From Martinezella tropici (GTDB lineage: Bacteria; Pseudomonadota; Alphaproteobacteria; Rhizobiales; Rhizobiaceae): a stretch of DNA of 64,000 nucleotides. The stretch is taken from assembly GCF_003287875.1 (NCBI RefSeq), contig NZ_QMKK01000035.1, positions 240,726 to 304,725 of the forward strand. The letters run 5' to 3'. The position numbers were made by a program, and so were the translations under genes. This document shows, in pieces, positions 18,564 to 26,697 of the stretch; within the stretch, counting starts at the first letter, position 1; each line of letters begins with the position of its first letter. The notes under the pieces were generated by a model. The model was not told the DNA's origin, did not search any database, and saw only the letters and a list, made by a program, of their open reading frames with translations.

Positions 18564-20504
18564 TCAGGCCGATGCCTGCCAGCGTCGGTGTCCCGCACGG
18601 CGGACCACGATCGGATGCTTGAGCGGCGGTGCGGGCCTGCCGATATGGTACCCTTGAACGGCATCGATGCCAAAGGATTTGACGAGATCGAGCTGCTCTT
18701 CGTTCTCGACCCCTTCGACAAGAATGCGATGCCCGCGATTGCGCACCAGGCCGATGATATCTTCGAGAAGGATCTTGGCGCCGTCGCTGTTTGTCGCGTC
18801 GTGAAGAAACGATTTGTCGATCTTCACGGTTTCGAATTCCATCAGGCGAAGCCAAGATAGACCGGCAAAACCCGTGCCGAAATCGTCCAGCCAGAATTTG
18901 ATACCGAGCCTCTTGAGGTCCTGGACGCTGTCGAGCACGTCGGGGCGTATTTCCATATCGACGCCCTCGGTGATCTCGAACGCAAGCCTGTGCCCGGAAA
19001 CGCCGGTTTCGGCCAGGATGGCGGCCACCTGTGCCGCAAAGCCCGGCGCACGCAATTGGATCGGGGAGACGTTGACGCTGACCGTTTCGACGACGTCGCG
19101 GGATAGCAGCTCGCAGCATGCCCTCCTGATCGCCCAGTAGCCCAATTCGATGATGGCCCCCGTTCGCTCCGCTATCGGAATGAAGATCGCGGGGGAAGAG
19201 CTCGAGCCATCGAGCAATTGCAGGCGCATCAGGGCCTCATAGGCGCCGATTTCCCCCGTCTCGAGATATTGGATCGGCTGATAGACCAGAGAGACAAGGT
19301 TCTGCTGGATGGCGATCTTCAGTATCGCCGCGATGTTCTCGCTGGCGTCACCACCCGGAAGCTCGTTCGGATCGAATATTCTGGCGCAGTTGCGGCCGCT
19401 CGCCTTTGCGGAATAAAGGGCGCGGTCGGCTTCATTGATGACATTTTCCAGCTTGGTGCCGGCTGCATCCCTCGTGACGGTCGCCCCAACGCTGACGGTG
19501 ACGTGCTGGAAGCCGTCGAGCCGCTGGGCATGAACGATATCCAGCGCCTCGATCCCCTGGCAAATGGCTTCCGCCAACGCCAGTGCGTCCGATCCGCGCT
19601 CAAGATCGAGGATGACGATGAACTCTTCGCCGCCGTATCGTCCGACGGTCGCACCCAGAGGCGCCACGATATCCGACAAGGCATTGGCGACCGTGATGAG
19701 GCAATGGTCGCCTTCCTGGTGCCCATAATAGTCATTGTATTTTTTGAAGAAATCGACGTCGACCAGCAGGACCGCAAATGCCACGCCATCCTCACGCCAA
19801 CGCTCCCAGAACTGCTTGAGCCTTATATCGGCCGCCCGGCGGTTTTCCATTCCGGTAAGGGAGTCGGTAATGGACAGGCGCAGAAGCGCCTCGCCGCGTT
19901 CCGCCGCCTGGCGCTGCTGCAGTTCGGCTTCCCTGGCATTGAGAAAGACGTTGAAACGCTCCTTGTTCAATTTCCAGTTCACATAGGCGGTGAACACGAA
20001 ACAACAGAGATAAAAGGTCGTAAAGGCCAGGCAATAGGCCGGGCTGTAATGGAACTCGGCAAGCGATAGCAGAAAGATGGCGAAGATCATCCCCGATGAC
20101 GCAAGAGCGAGAGCAAATTCGAGGCTGAAGAACAGATTGACGCCCATCATGAAAATGGCGCCGAAGGCGGCGTAATAGGAAAAAGCCTCGGCATTGGCAG
20201 TCTGCAGCGTCGGCACGAGCCACACGACATACCCGAAGACCACGGCGCTCGCGCATGTCGTCTCAAGCTCTCCGGCGCGACGCTGGCGCGCAAACTGGAT
20301 CTCCAGAACAAGGAGCGAGACGCCGCCGATGAAAAAACGCGCCGGAATCGTCACATGGGAGACATCGGGAGTGAATATCAGGTCGGTGATCAGGAAAAGA
20401 ATATAGACCGGCACCGCAAGCCAAAGGCCGCTGCGTGCCAGGGTACGACGCGCCTCGTTGCCATAGTCCTTGTAGAGCGCACGAAGCTCGGCAGGATTGC
20501 TCAT
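18564..20504 (-). CDS. Membrane-bound GGDEF-EAL protein (c-di-GMP synthesis and hydrolysis)
   Basis: A 646-residue protein from ATG 20504 (GAGG about eight bases upstream); in-frame starts at 20588 and 20642 are alternatives. Residues about 25-175 form six or seven membrane segments of an unnamed sensor. The GGDEF domain keeps the catalytic GGEEF (291-295) but shows no RxxD inhibitory site at the usual spot. The EAL domain keeps EAL (423-425), DDFGTG (540-545) and the final EGVE (597-600), so both activities look possible. It is divergent from a SAM methyltransferase gene and upstream of a SnoaL-like gene. Role: setting local c-di-GMP in response to a membrane signal. Confidence 0.85.
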   Translation of the reverse strand: MSNPAELRALYKDYGNEARRTLARSGLWLAVPVYILFLITDLIFTPDVSHVTIPARFFIGGVSLLVLEIQFARQRRAGELETTCASAVVFGYVVWLVPTLQTANAEAFSYYAAFGAIFMMGVNLFFSLEFALALASSGMIFAIFLLSLAEFHYSPAYCLAFTTFYLCCFVFTAYVNWKLNKERFNVFLNAREAELQQRQAAERGEALLRLSITDSLTGMENRRAADIRLKQFWERWREDGVAFAVLLVDVDFFKKYNDYYGHQEGDHCLITVANALSDIVAPLGATVGRYGGEEFIVILDLERGSDALALAEAICQGIEALDIVHAQRLDGFQHVTVSVGATVTRDAAGTKLENVINEADRALYSAKASGRNCARIFDPNELPGGDASENIAAILKIAIQQNLVSLVYQPIQYLETGEIGAYEALMRLQLLDGSSSSPAIFIPIAERTGAIIELGYWAIRRACCELLSRDVVETVSVNVSPIQLRAPGFAAQVAAILAETGVSGHRLAFEITEGVDMEIRPDVLDSVQDLKRLGIKFWLDDFGTGFAGLSWLRLMEFETVKIDKSFLHDATNSDGAKILLEDIIGLVRNRGHRILVEGVENEEQLDLVKSFGIDAVQGYHIGRPAPPLKHPIVVRRAGHRRWQASA

Positions 20505-20760
20505 CAAGCGAGCCTCTTTCCAGCCAAGACCGCTTCCTCCCGACAATCGACGCATACTCATCATCACCCGAGTTAGCCGAGACTTCATGTCCACCGCTTT
20601 ACCTTTGCGTCGCTCGACTGAACCAATCACTCGCTTGACCAAGGCGGCTAATTTGATCCGTTTGATAACGACAGCGTTGCCGCAGTGACATTAACAAAAC
20701 CATAGCGCTCATTTTTTATCTGAGATATGGTTTGCGGAGTGTTCACGGACTCGTTTAAAA

Positions 20761-21792
20761 TTGAAACAATTTCAAACTGCTCTTGATGGCTATAGCCTCG
20801 TTACCGCGCAATCCATCTCGAAACATACGAGATCATCGAGTAACAGTCTTACAACCGAGCAAATTAAAGAGGGCGAGGCCGAACTTGCCCTTATTCTCTC
20901 TTTGGCACAGCAGGCATTTGAAGCCAGTGCACCGGTTCAGGGCATCATGAAAGCCCTGACGGAGCGCCTGCAGGCGTTGAAGAACAAGGTGACGCCCCGG
21001 ACCTGGACGCATCTCACCGCCACTGCGCAGACGCATCCAGTTTCGTCCTTCCTGCTTCAGGACCCTCTGACCCGATGGTCCTTCGAAAAGCCGCGCGGCT
21101 ATAGCGGCGATGCCTATCTGCTGGACTTCATTTATGAACATCCGGCCGTCGCCGAACAGGTGAAGGAAGCCTCGGCGCTGGGCGCCGAAGTTTACGATTT
21201 TACCCGGCAAGCCGCGTCCGCCGTTGCCGTGCGGGAGAGGCGTGATCTTCTGGCGGCGCATGTCGATGCGGTGGCCGAAAAGAACGACAAGGCCGAAATC
21301 CTGGCGATTGCGGCTGGCCACCTTCGTGAAGCGGAGCGCTCCCAGGCTCTGCAAAGCGGCAGGCTCAAGCGCTGGATCGCGCTCGATCAGGATCCCGTCA
21401 GCGTCGGTACCGTGAGTTCGGCCTTCCATGGCAGCTGCATCGAAGCGATCAACGGCTCTGTCCGCACCATTCTCGGGCGCGCGCAGAAGCTTGGCACGTT
21501 CGATTTCATCTATGCAGCCGGTCTTTACGATTATCTTGCCGAAAGCGTCGCCGTTCGGCTGACGGAGCGCTGCCTGCAGATGCTGAAGCCAGGTGGCAAG
21601 TTCCTTCTCGCGAATTTCGCAAAGGATATCGGCGTCGAAGGCTACATGGAAACCTTCATGAATTGGCCGTTGATCTGGCGAACGAATGAGGATGTGCAGT
21701 CGATCATCGACAAGGTCAAGCACCCGGTCACGGATGTTTCGGTCACGCGCGGTGAAAACGGCGGCGTCATATATGCGGTCCTGACCGTGTAA
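20761..21792 (+). CDS. SAM-dependent methyltransferase, possibly of the 3-hydroxypalmitate methyl ester (PhcB-like) type
   Basis: A 343-residue class I methyltransferase-like protein from a TTG at 20761 without a clear ribosome site, so the start is uncertain. The region LTRWSFEKPRGYSGDAYLLDFIY (written here only as a landmark, residues about 107-130, key residues KPRGYSGD) precedes a Rossmann core with EILAIAAGHLREAE, IALDQDPVS, FDFIYAAGLYDYL and MLKPGGKFLLANF. The KP-GY-GD landmark is, from memory, found in proteins annotated as extracellular-factor 3-hydroxypalmitic acid methyl ester synthases such as Ralstonia PhcB. That would make it a candidate signal-molecule enzyme, but the functional call is weak. 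It is divergent from the GGDEF-EAL gene. Confidence 0.55.
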   Translation: MKQFQTALDGYSLVTAQSISKHTRSSSNSLTTEQIKEGEAELALILSLAQQAFEASAPVQGIMKALTERLQALKNKVTPRTWTHLTATAQTHPVSSFLLQDPLTRWSFEKPRGYSGDAYLLDFIYEHPAVAEQVKEASALGAEVYDFTRQAASAVAVRERRDLLAAHVDAVAEKNDKAEILAIAAGHLREAERSQALQSGRLKRWIALDQDPVSVGTVSSAFHGSCIEAINGSVRTILGRAQKLGTFDFIYAAGLYDYLAESVAVRLTERCLQMLKPGGKFLLANFAKDIGVEGYMETFMNWPLIWRTNEDVQSIIDKVKHPVTDVSVTRGENGGVIYAVLTV

Positions 21793-21967
21793 CCCGAAGG
21801 CATGGCAATTGGCTAAACCGCGTGCGGCTTGGCCGGCGAAGACGGAATAAAGCAACGAGCAGAAGATAGACCAGGATGATGGCTGCCAAAGCGGCGAATG
21901 TCGCTGCTTCCTGCGCGATGACCTGCACTCCGTCCACGATCGAACAGAGCGATATGTCAACGGTCAT
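21767..21967 (-). CDS. Possible 66-residue single-pass membrane protein
   Basis: An ORF beginning MTVDISLC with one long hydrophobic segment (AALAAIILVYLLLVALF) followed by a basic tail. Its 3' end overlaps the last 26 bases of the methyltransferase gene on the other strand. No good ribosome site precedes the ATG. The membrane-like composition and basic inside flank are its only support; it may be non-coding. Confidence 0.25.
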   Translation of the reverse strand: MTVDISLCSIVDGVQVIAQEAATFAALAAIILVYLLLVALFRLRRPSRTRFSQLPCLRVTRSGPHI

Positions 21968-22177
21968 CGTTCGCGCCACAGCAGGGGAGACCATCGATTG
22001 CCATCCCCCGCTGATGGCGGTGAAGCCATTTTTATGGTAACCGGCGGCGTACAGAACCATTCGGGTCTGCGCCGCCGATCATGCGTTTCATACCCTGGAC
22101 GTTGTCGGTCAAGGCTATTTCCGGGCCGGAATCGATCGGCGGAATGGGATGAAGCGCTCATGCCCATCCTTTTCGGC

Positions 22178-22420
22178 CTAACCGAAGCGGCGCAGGTGTA
22201 GCGCCAGGGAATTGAACTGGCTCGGAGTGTCCTCCCGCTCCGGCAGACCAATGTCACGAAGCTGATGATTCGATAGTTCGGACACCTGCATGCGCGTTTG
22301 CCGCTGCCTCCAGACGACAAGCAGCAGAGCCCTTGCGGTCCTCCAGACACCGAATTTCTGGCATAGTTCGTCGATCGTCGCCGTCAAACTGTCAGCAACT
22401 AAAAATTGTGAATGCGTCAT
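22178..22420 (-). CDS. DUF1127 (YjiS-like) small protein
   Basis: An 80-residue protein from ATG 22420, chosen because AGGAAGG lies four bases upstream; a longer in-frame extension has no family character. The C-terminal motif SELSNHQLRDIGLPE is the DUF1127 signature, preceded by a basic hydrophobic helix (ARALLLVVWRQRQTRMQV). Small DUF1127 proteins of alphaproteobacteria take part in RNA maturation, phosphate and carbon metabolism, or stress responses; which applies here is unknown. It stands alone between the methyltransferase and radical SAM regions. Confidence 0.75.
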   Translation of the reverse strand: MTHSQFLVADSLTATIDELCQKFGVWRTARALLLVVWRQRQTRMQVSELSNHQLRDIGLPEREDTPSQFNSLALHLRRFG

Positions 22421-22560
22421 CGTCCTTCCTGGCGCAATTACGCAGCCAGGTCCTCTTGAAGCTTGACCGGCTTCAGGAGCAAGCGCGCAAAACATGCGCG
22501 GATTCATTCCCTGGGCAGGTCACGATGCAGTTATGGGAAAAGTGCCTAAACGGCGGTAGA

Positions 22561-22580
22561 TAAAGCCTTTATTGGCTTTA
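22561..22580 (-). terminator. Hairpin at the end of the 31-residue ORF
   Basis: TAAAGCC (22561-22567) and GGCTTTA (22574-22580) form a 7-bp stem with a 6-nt loop. It includes the stop codon of the small ORF on the minus strand. The downstream base run is short, so this is a weak terminator. Confidence 0.35.
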
Positions 22581-22673
22581 AATAAAAGCTCGTCGTGTGG
22601 TTGGCATGGTGCATACCAAGCCAGCAACGAGCATTCCGCCGGAGACGTATGTAAACATTCGTGTATGATGCAT
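22578..22673 (-). CDS. 31-residue small hydrophobic protein
   Basis: A very short ORF starting MHHTRMFTYVSGG, with a hydrophobic middle (MLVAGLVCTM) and an RR tail. Expression signals are strong for its size: AGAGGAG lies seven bases before the ATG and a TATTATATA -10-like box lies about 45 bases upstream. A hairpin overlaps its stop. It could be a small membrane peptide, or a leader/attenuator peptide with nothing behind it on this strand. No family recognised. Confidence 0.45.
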   Translation of the reverse strand: MHHTRMFTYVSGGMLVAGLVCTMPTTRRAFI

Positions 22674-22834
22674 GTCACGCCTCCTCTGTTTGATTTGCGG
22701 ATGGGTATATAATACGCGAGATCGGAAAAACGGCAACCCCACAATTTCGAATTGCAGGAATCTCACGCCTGGTGTTGCGCCGGCGCAACAACAAAACAGG
22801 CTTCGTTGCAATGAAGCTCTTCGCCGAAGCGTCG

Positions 22835-24394
22835 CTAGAATGAGTTGACGATGCCACCGCCGGTGCGCATCTGCTGGACCATGATATGGGCATGGTAGTG
22901 CATGGCACACTTGATCGCGTAGATTTGCAGGATGATCGGAGAGCGGCGATGCCGCAGCAGATTGAGAAGCCGCCGGCGATAGACGGCGCGCAGATCCGCT
23001 TCCTTCACACCACGCATCAGGCGAACGAAAATTCCAGCCGCCTCCATCGCCCATGTTGCGTTGAGAACCAGCAGCCGCAAAGGATGGCGACGAAGGTGCC
23101 GTAAGCGGGTGCTTTCCGGTTCGATATGAGCATCGATGTAAAGCGCATCCAGCCGGTCGAAGTAAGCCGTCGGTTGATGCAGATCGCTAAGGACGGAAAG
23201 ATATCCATCCCGCAGCGTTTCACGCGAAAGATTGAGCGGAATGACGTTGGTGCCGAAGGCGGGCGGATCATCGTGATCGAGCCTCCCCTCCTTGGCAAGA
23301 CGCGTGTAGAGCGGCGTCTTCGGAATCGCCGCCAGCATGCCGATCATGGCGTTGACGATGCGCGCATCCTTGATGAAGACGCGCTGCGCATCGAAAATAG
23401 TCGCATCGTCGCTGTCGAAGCCGAGGATCATGCCGCACCACACTTCCATGCCGGTCTGCTGGATCGCGTGGATCTTTTCCAGCATGGTGCCGCCCTTGCG
23501 CAGGTTCTGCAGCTTCTTTGTTTCCCGCAACGCCTCCTCGTTCGGTGTTTCGATGCCGATGAAGACGACGCGGATATTGGCATCGACCATCAGCTGCATC
23601 AGCTCCGCATCGTCAGCCAGATCGATCGACGCTTCGGTGAGGAACGTCATCGGATAATGACGTCTTTCCTGCCAGGCGACGACATCGCGCAAAACCTCCT
23701 TGATCGCCTTCTTGTTACCGATCAGATTGTCGTCGACGATGAAGGCCGTATCCATTCCAGCGGCCAGCAGAGCCTCCATCTCGGCGATGACCTGGGCGCT
23801 GGTCTTGATGCGCGGCTTGCGGCCGAAGACCACGATGATATCGCAGAAATCGCAGGTGAAGGGACAGCCGCGCGAGAACTGGATGCTGCCGACGGCATAT
23901 TCATGCATCTTCAGGAGGTCGAAGCGCGGCACCGGCACCTTGCTCATATCCGTTCTGTCGGACTGTTCGTAGCGCCGCGCATGGTTGTCCTGCCGCCATT
24001 CGCGCAGGAATTTCGGCCAGGTTTCCTCCGCTTCGCCGATGAAGGAGACATCGACGAGATCGCCGAAATAGTCTTCCTTGACCGTAACCCAAGGTCCGCC
24101 GACGACGGTGAAGCAATTGCGTCGTTTGAGCTCGATCAGGATTTCCGTCATCCGGAAGCGCTGGACGATCATGCCCGTCAGCGCAACGATGTCGGCTTTC
24201 TCGCAAAGGTCGTAGTCGATCGGTTCGATATTCTCGTCCAAGAGTATAACGGTATGTTCCGCGGGCGTTAGCGCCGCAAGCAGCGGCAGACAGGCAACGG
24301 GCAGGTTGGCCTTCACATCGAACAGCGGAAGCGCGTGTTCCATACCCCAATAGGAGGTTTCGAAACGCGGATTAATGATGACGATATGAGCCAT
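22835..24394 (-). CDS. B12-binding-domain radical SAM protein with DUF4070 tail
   Basis: A 519-residue protein with three parts: an N-terminal cobalamin-binding-like fold (residues about 1-135, no DxHxxG motif seen), a radical SAM core with the cluster cysteines Cys177, Cys181 and Cys184 (RGCPFTCDFCDI), and a C-terminal DUF4070 region (AMIGMLAAIPKTPLYTRLAKE and following). This architecture is shared with the hopanoid C2-methylase HpnP and many uncharacterised enzymes. The reaction is likely methylation or rearrangement of a lipid or natural product. No hopanoid genes are adjacent. It is monocistronic, with GGAG about 11 bases before the ATG. Confidence 0.8.
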   Translation of the reverse strand: MAHIVIINPRFETSYWGMEHALPLFDVKANLPVACLPLLAALTPAEHTVILLDENIEPIDYDLCEKADIVALTGMIVQRFRMTEILIELKRRNCFTVVGGPWVTVKEDYFGDLVDVSFIGEAEETWPKFLREWRQDNHARRYEQSDRTDMSKVPVPRFDLLKMHEYAVGSIQFSRGCPFTCDFCDIIVVFGRKPRIKTSAQVIAEMEALLAAGMDTAFIVDDNLIGNKKAIKEVLRDVVAWQERRHYPMTFLTEASIDLADDAELMQLMVDANIRVVFIGIETPNEEALRETKKLQNLRKGGTMLEKIHAIQQTGMEVWCGMILGFDSDDATIFDAQRVFIKDARIVNAMIGMLAAIPKTPLYTRLAKEGRLDHDDPPAFGTNVIPLNLSRETLRDGYLSVLSDLHQPTAYFDRLDALYIDAHIEPESTRLRHLRRHPLRLLVLNATWAMEAAGIFVRLMRGVKEADLRAVYRRRLLNLLRHRRSPIILQIYAIKCAMHYHAHIMVQQMRTGGGIVNSF

Positions 24395-24669
24395 TGAATA
24401 TGCCGCTCCATGACGTAAAGATCTGGTTCGGTATTGCTTTGAGGCTGTAAATCATTTGTAGCTGCTTGAGCTCGCCTTCGGCTGCGAAGCAGGGTCTTCC
24501 AGCATCGAGGCGGCTGTTTTAGCAGCCGTATATGAGCTCAAGATTAAATTCCGGGTGCCGACGTGCCGACAGCGGTTGCAACGCGATGCCGACAGATCGG
24601 CGTCCTCATGACTGCGGAACGACACCGATGTCTGACAGGGCCATCGCGTCTGCGAGATGTTCGGTGGGG

Positions 24670-24759
24670 AACCTAGGTCCGATTTCGACATGGGGCTGGA
24701 TCGTCCAGGCCACCGACCCGCAAGGCGCGTTCTTCTCGCTGGTTGCTCCGGTACACTGA
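24670..24759 (+). pseudogene. C-terminal remnant of a glyoxalase/VOC-fold protein
   Basis: The last 28 codons of a short open frame read as the terminal strand of the VOC superfamily: LGPISTWGWIVQATDPQGA, then FFSLVAPVH and a stop. The GPxxxxxGxxxxxxxDPQGAxFxLxxP pattern is characteristic of these proteins. Upstream, the same frame has no family character, so only the tail remains. It is just before the RIME-like repeat, which may mark the break point. Confidence 0.45.
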
Positions 24760-24762
24760 TTT

Positions 24763-24895
24763 TCACCCTGCCCTTGTGGGGGAGGTCGGAGCATAGCTCC
24801 GGGGTGGGGTGATCGCCGCAACCTTTGCAGCCAAGCAATTGTCACCCCCACCCGCCGCTACGCGGCGACCTCTCCCCTCAAGGAGAGGTATCACC
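24763..24895. repeat. RIME-like inverted repeat element
   Basis: Two related arms, about 24763-24812 and 24842-24895, are imperfect reverse complements (sharing CTTG-GGG-GAGGTCG and GGGTGGGG-TGA blocks) around a 30-bp spacer. Each arm contains its own small hairpin: GGAGC-ATA-GCTCC (24788-24800) and CGCCGC-TAC-GCGGCG (24853-24867). The hairpins differ in sequence yet pair perfectly, which implies compensatory change. The structure resembles the rhizobial RIME intergenic mosaic elements. Confidence 0.7.
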
Positions 24896-25114
24896 CTACC
24901 GCTTAAAGCTACCGAGGATTCCTCACGCCGGGGCACACGCGCCCTGTGGGCGATCTGGCCGCCAGACTTTCAAACGTATCGCCCGCGCAGCCGATGAAAA
25001 TTTTTCCGGCGGCAATGTCGAAATCGTCCCGACGCAATCGTCTTTATTCCAGACATGGTGAGAAAGGATATTATCCGATCTCTCGCGCCGAACCGGGCTG
25101 GAAGGAGCTGCGAA

Positions 25115-26314
25115 ATGAATTCGTCCTATCGTTGGGTAATCGTCGGTGCCGGTGCGCTGATGACCTGTGTTGCGCTCGGCGCGATGTTTTCCTTAGCGAT
25201 CTTTCAGGTGCCGATTGCCGCCGACACGGGCTGGTCGCATGCCGGCATCGCCGCCGCCATGACGTTGAATTTCCTGACCATGGGCTTGGGCGCCTTCGCC
25301 TGGGGTGCGGCAAGTGACCGCTTCGGCATCCGCATCGTGGTGACGATCGGTGCGCTGCTGCTCGGGCTTGCACTGGTCCTGGCGAGCCGCGCCGGCTCGC
25401 TCCTGCAATTCCAGCTGACTTACGGCATTCTCGTCGGCCTCGCCGCCAGCGCCTTTTTCGCGCCCATGATCGCGGCGACAACCGCATGGTTCGACAAGGG
25501 AAGAGGCCTGGCGGTGTCGCTGGTGTCGGCCGGCATGGGCGTCGCGCCGATGACGGTATCGCCTTTCGCCCGTTACCTTATTTCCGCCTATGACTGGCGC
25601 TTCGCTATGCTTGTCATCGGTCTCATGGCGTGGGTGCTTCTGATCCCGGCTGCCCTGCTGGTGCGGCGCGCGTCCGTTCTGGCGGAGACCTCCGGCTGGG
25701 GTGGGCAGGCGGAGGAGAAGAGCGTGCCGCTCGGCCAGATCTTCCGCTCGCCGCAATTCATCGTCCTTGGCGCCACCTTCTTTGCCTGCTGCGCGGCCCA
25801 TTCCGGACCGATCTTCCATATGGTCAGCTACGCCACGATCTGCGGCGTAGGCCCTATGGCTGCCGTCAGCATCTACAGCGTCGAGGGACTTGCCGGGCTC
25901 GGCGGCCGCCTGCTCTATGGTACGCTTGCCGACAGGCTCGGCGTCAAACCGGTGCTGATCGCCGGTCTGCTGGTACAGGCGGCAGCACTTGCCACCTATC
26001 TGCTGGTCAGCGAACTCGGCGAATTCTATGCACTGGCGATCGTTTTCGGCAGCGCCTATGGCGGCGTCATGCCGCTTTATGCGGTGCTTGCCCGCGAATA
26101 TTTCGGGCCGCGTGTCATCGGCACCGTCTTCGGCGCGGCATCGATGCTTTCGAGCATCGGCATGGCGGCCGGGCCGCTGATCGGCGGCTGGATATTCGAC
26201 AGCTTCGCCAATTATTCGTGGCTGTTCATCGGTTCGTCCATGGTCGGTCTGGGGGCCGCCGGTATCGCCCTTGCCTTTCCGCCGATCCGGCGCCTGCGGC
26301 TGCAGCCGGCGTGA
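25115..26314 (+). CDS. MFS transporter
   Basis: A 399-residue major facilitator with 12 predicted helices, from ATG 25115 preceded by AAGGAG at seven bases; a longer in-frame start at 25055 lacks a ribosome site. Motif A copies are AWGAASDRFGIR and LLYGTLADRLGVK. Its helix pattern (LAIFQVPIAADTGWSHAGIAAAMTL in helix 1-2) is that of the monocarboxylate/oxalate:formate-like group. It is a lone transcription unit and its substrate is unknown. Codon usage looks like the neighbours. Confidence 0.75.
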   Translation: MNSSYRWVIVGAGALMTCVALGAMFSLAIFQVPIAADTGWSHAGIAAAMTLNFLTMGLGAFAWGAASDRFGIRIVVTIGALLLGLALVLASRAGSLLQFQLTYGILVGLAASAFFAPMIAATTAWFDKGRGLAVSLVSAGMGVAPMTVSPFARYLISAYDWRFAMLVIGLMAWVLLIPAALLVRRASVLAETSGWGGQAEEKSVPLGQIFRSPQFIVLGATFFACCAAHSGPIFHMVSYATICGVGPMAAVSIYSVEGLAGLGGRLLYGTLADRLGVKPVLIAGLLVQAAALATYLLVSELGEFYALAIVFGSAYGGVMPLYAVLAREYFGPRVIGTVFGAASMLSSIGMAAGPLIGGWIFDSFANYSWLFIGSSMVGLGAAGIALAFPPIRRLRLQPA

Positions 26315-26697
26315 GACAGGCCCAGAGCGGCGCAGACGCGGACCTGTGACCTCCGGCACGCGGCACATTTCAGATACGGCTGATGCCAGTCTTCCTGGCG
26401 CCGGCCCCGTGCCGCGAGTACGCCGTATTAGCGCCCCGTAGCGATATATTCGTATTTCTTGATGCTTTACGCACAGTTTTCCATAGCGACAGCGGTTGCA
26501 GGCATTGCAATTTTCAATTTTTAGCCAACACTCGCAAATGCATCAGGTGCGTGATCTCCCGGGGGAGGAAATCGGGAGAGCACCCACTGGCGCGACTTTC
26601 CGCGCCCATCGGCAGGAAAGTCCTGCGTAATGTCATTATGGGGGACATGACACGGGTCTTTTGACCATGTCCCTGGTGCAATTGGGAGGATTGATTC
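26315..26697. other. 383-bp intergenic region before the MHS transporter
   Basis: No gene is supported. It contains an imperfect hairpin around CTCCCGGGGGAGG and ATCGGGAGAG (26556-26582) and the ribosome site GGGAGGA ahead of the next gene. The AT-richer part near 26500 may hold the promoter. Confidence 0.5.

Larger units (their letters stand above)
24395..25114. other. 720-bp intergenic region with repeat and gene remnant
   Basis: No intact gene is visible. It holds the divergent promoter region for the radical SAM gene, a short glyoxalase-fold remnant, a RIME-like inverted repeat, and the ribosome site AAGGAG for the next MFS gene. This looks like a site of past rearrangement or gene decay. 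Confidence 0.6.

Noticed and set aside
23126..24271. 381-codon plus-strand open frame over the radical SAM gene
   Set aside because: Antisense to a gene with intact cluster cysteines and domain order; no independent support.
24452..24838. 128-codon minus-strand frame in the 24.4-25.1 kb gap
   Set aside because: Cys- and Ser-rich with no family character, and it runs through the RIME-like repeat.
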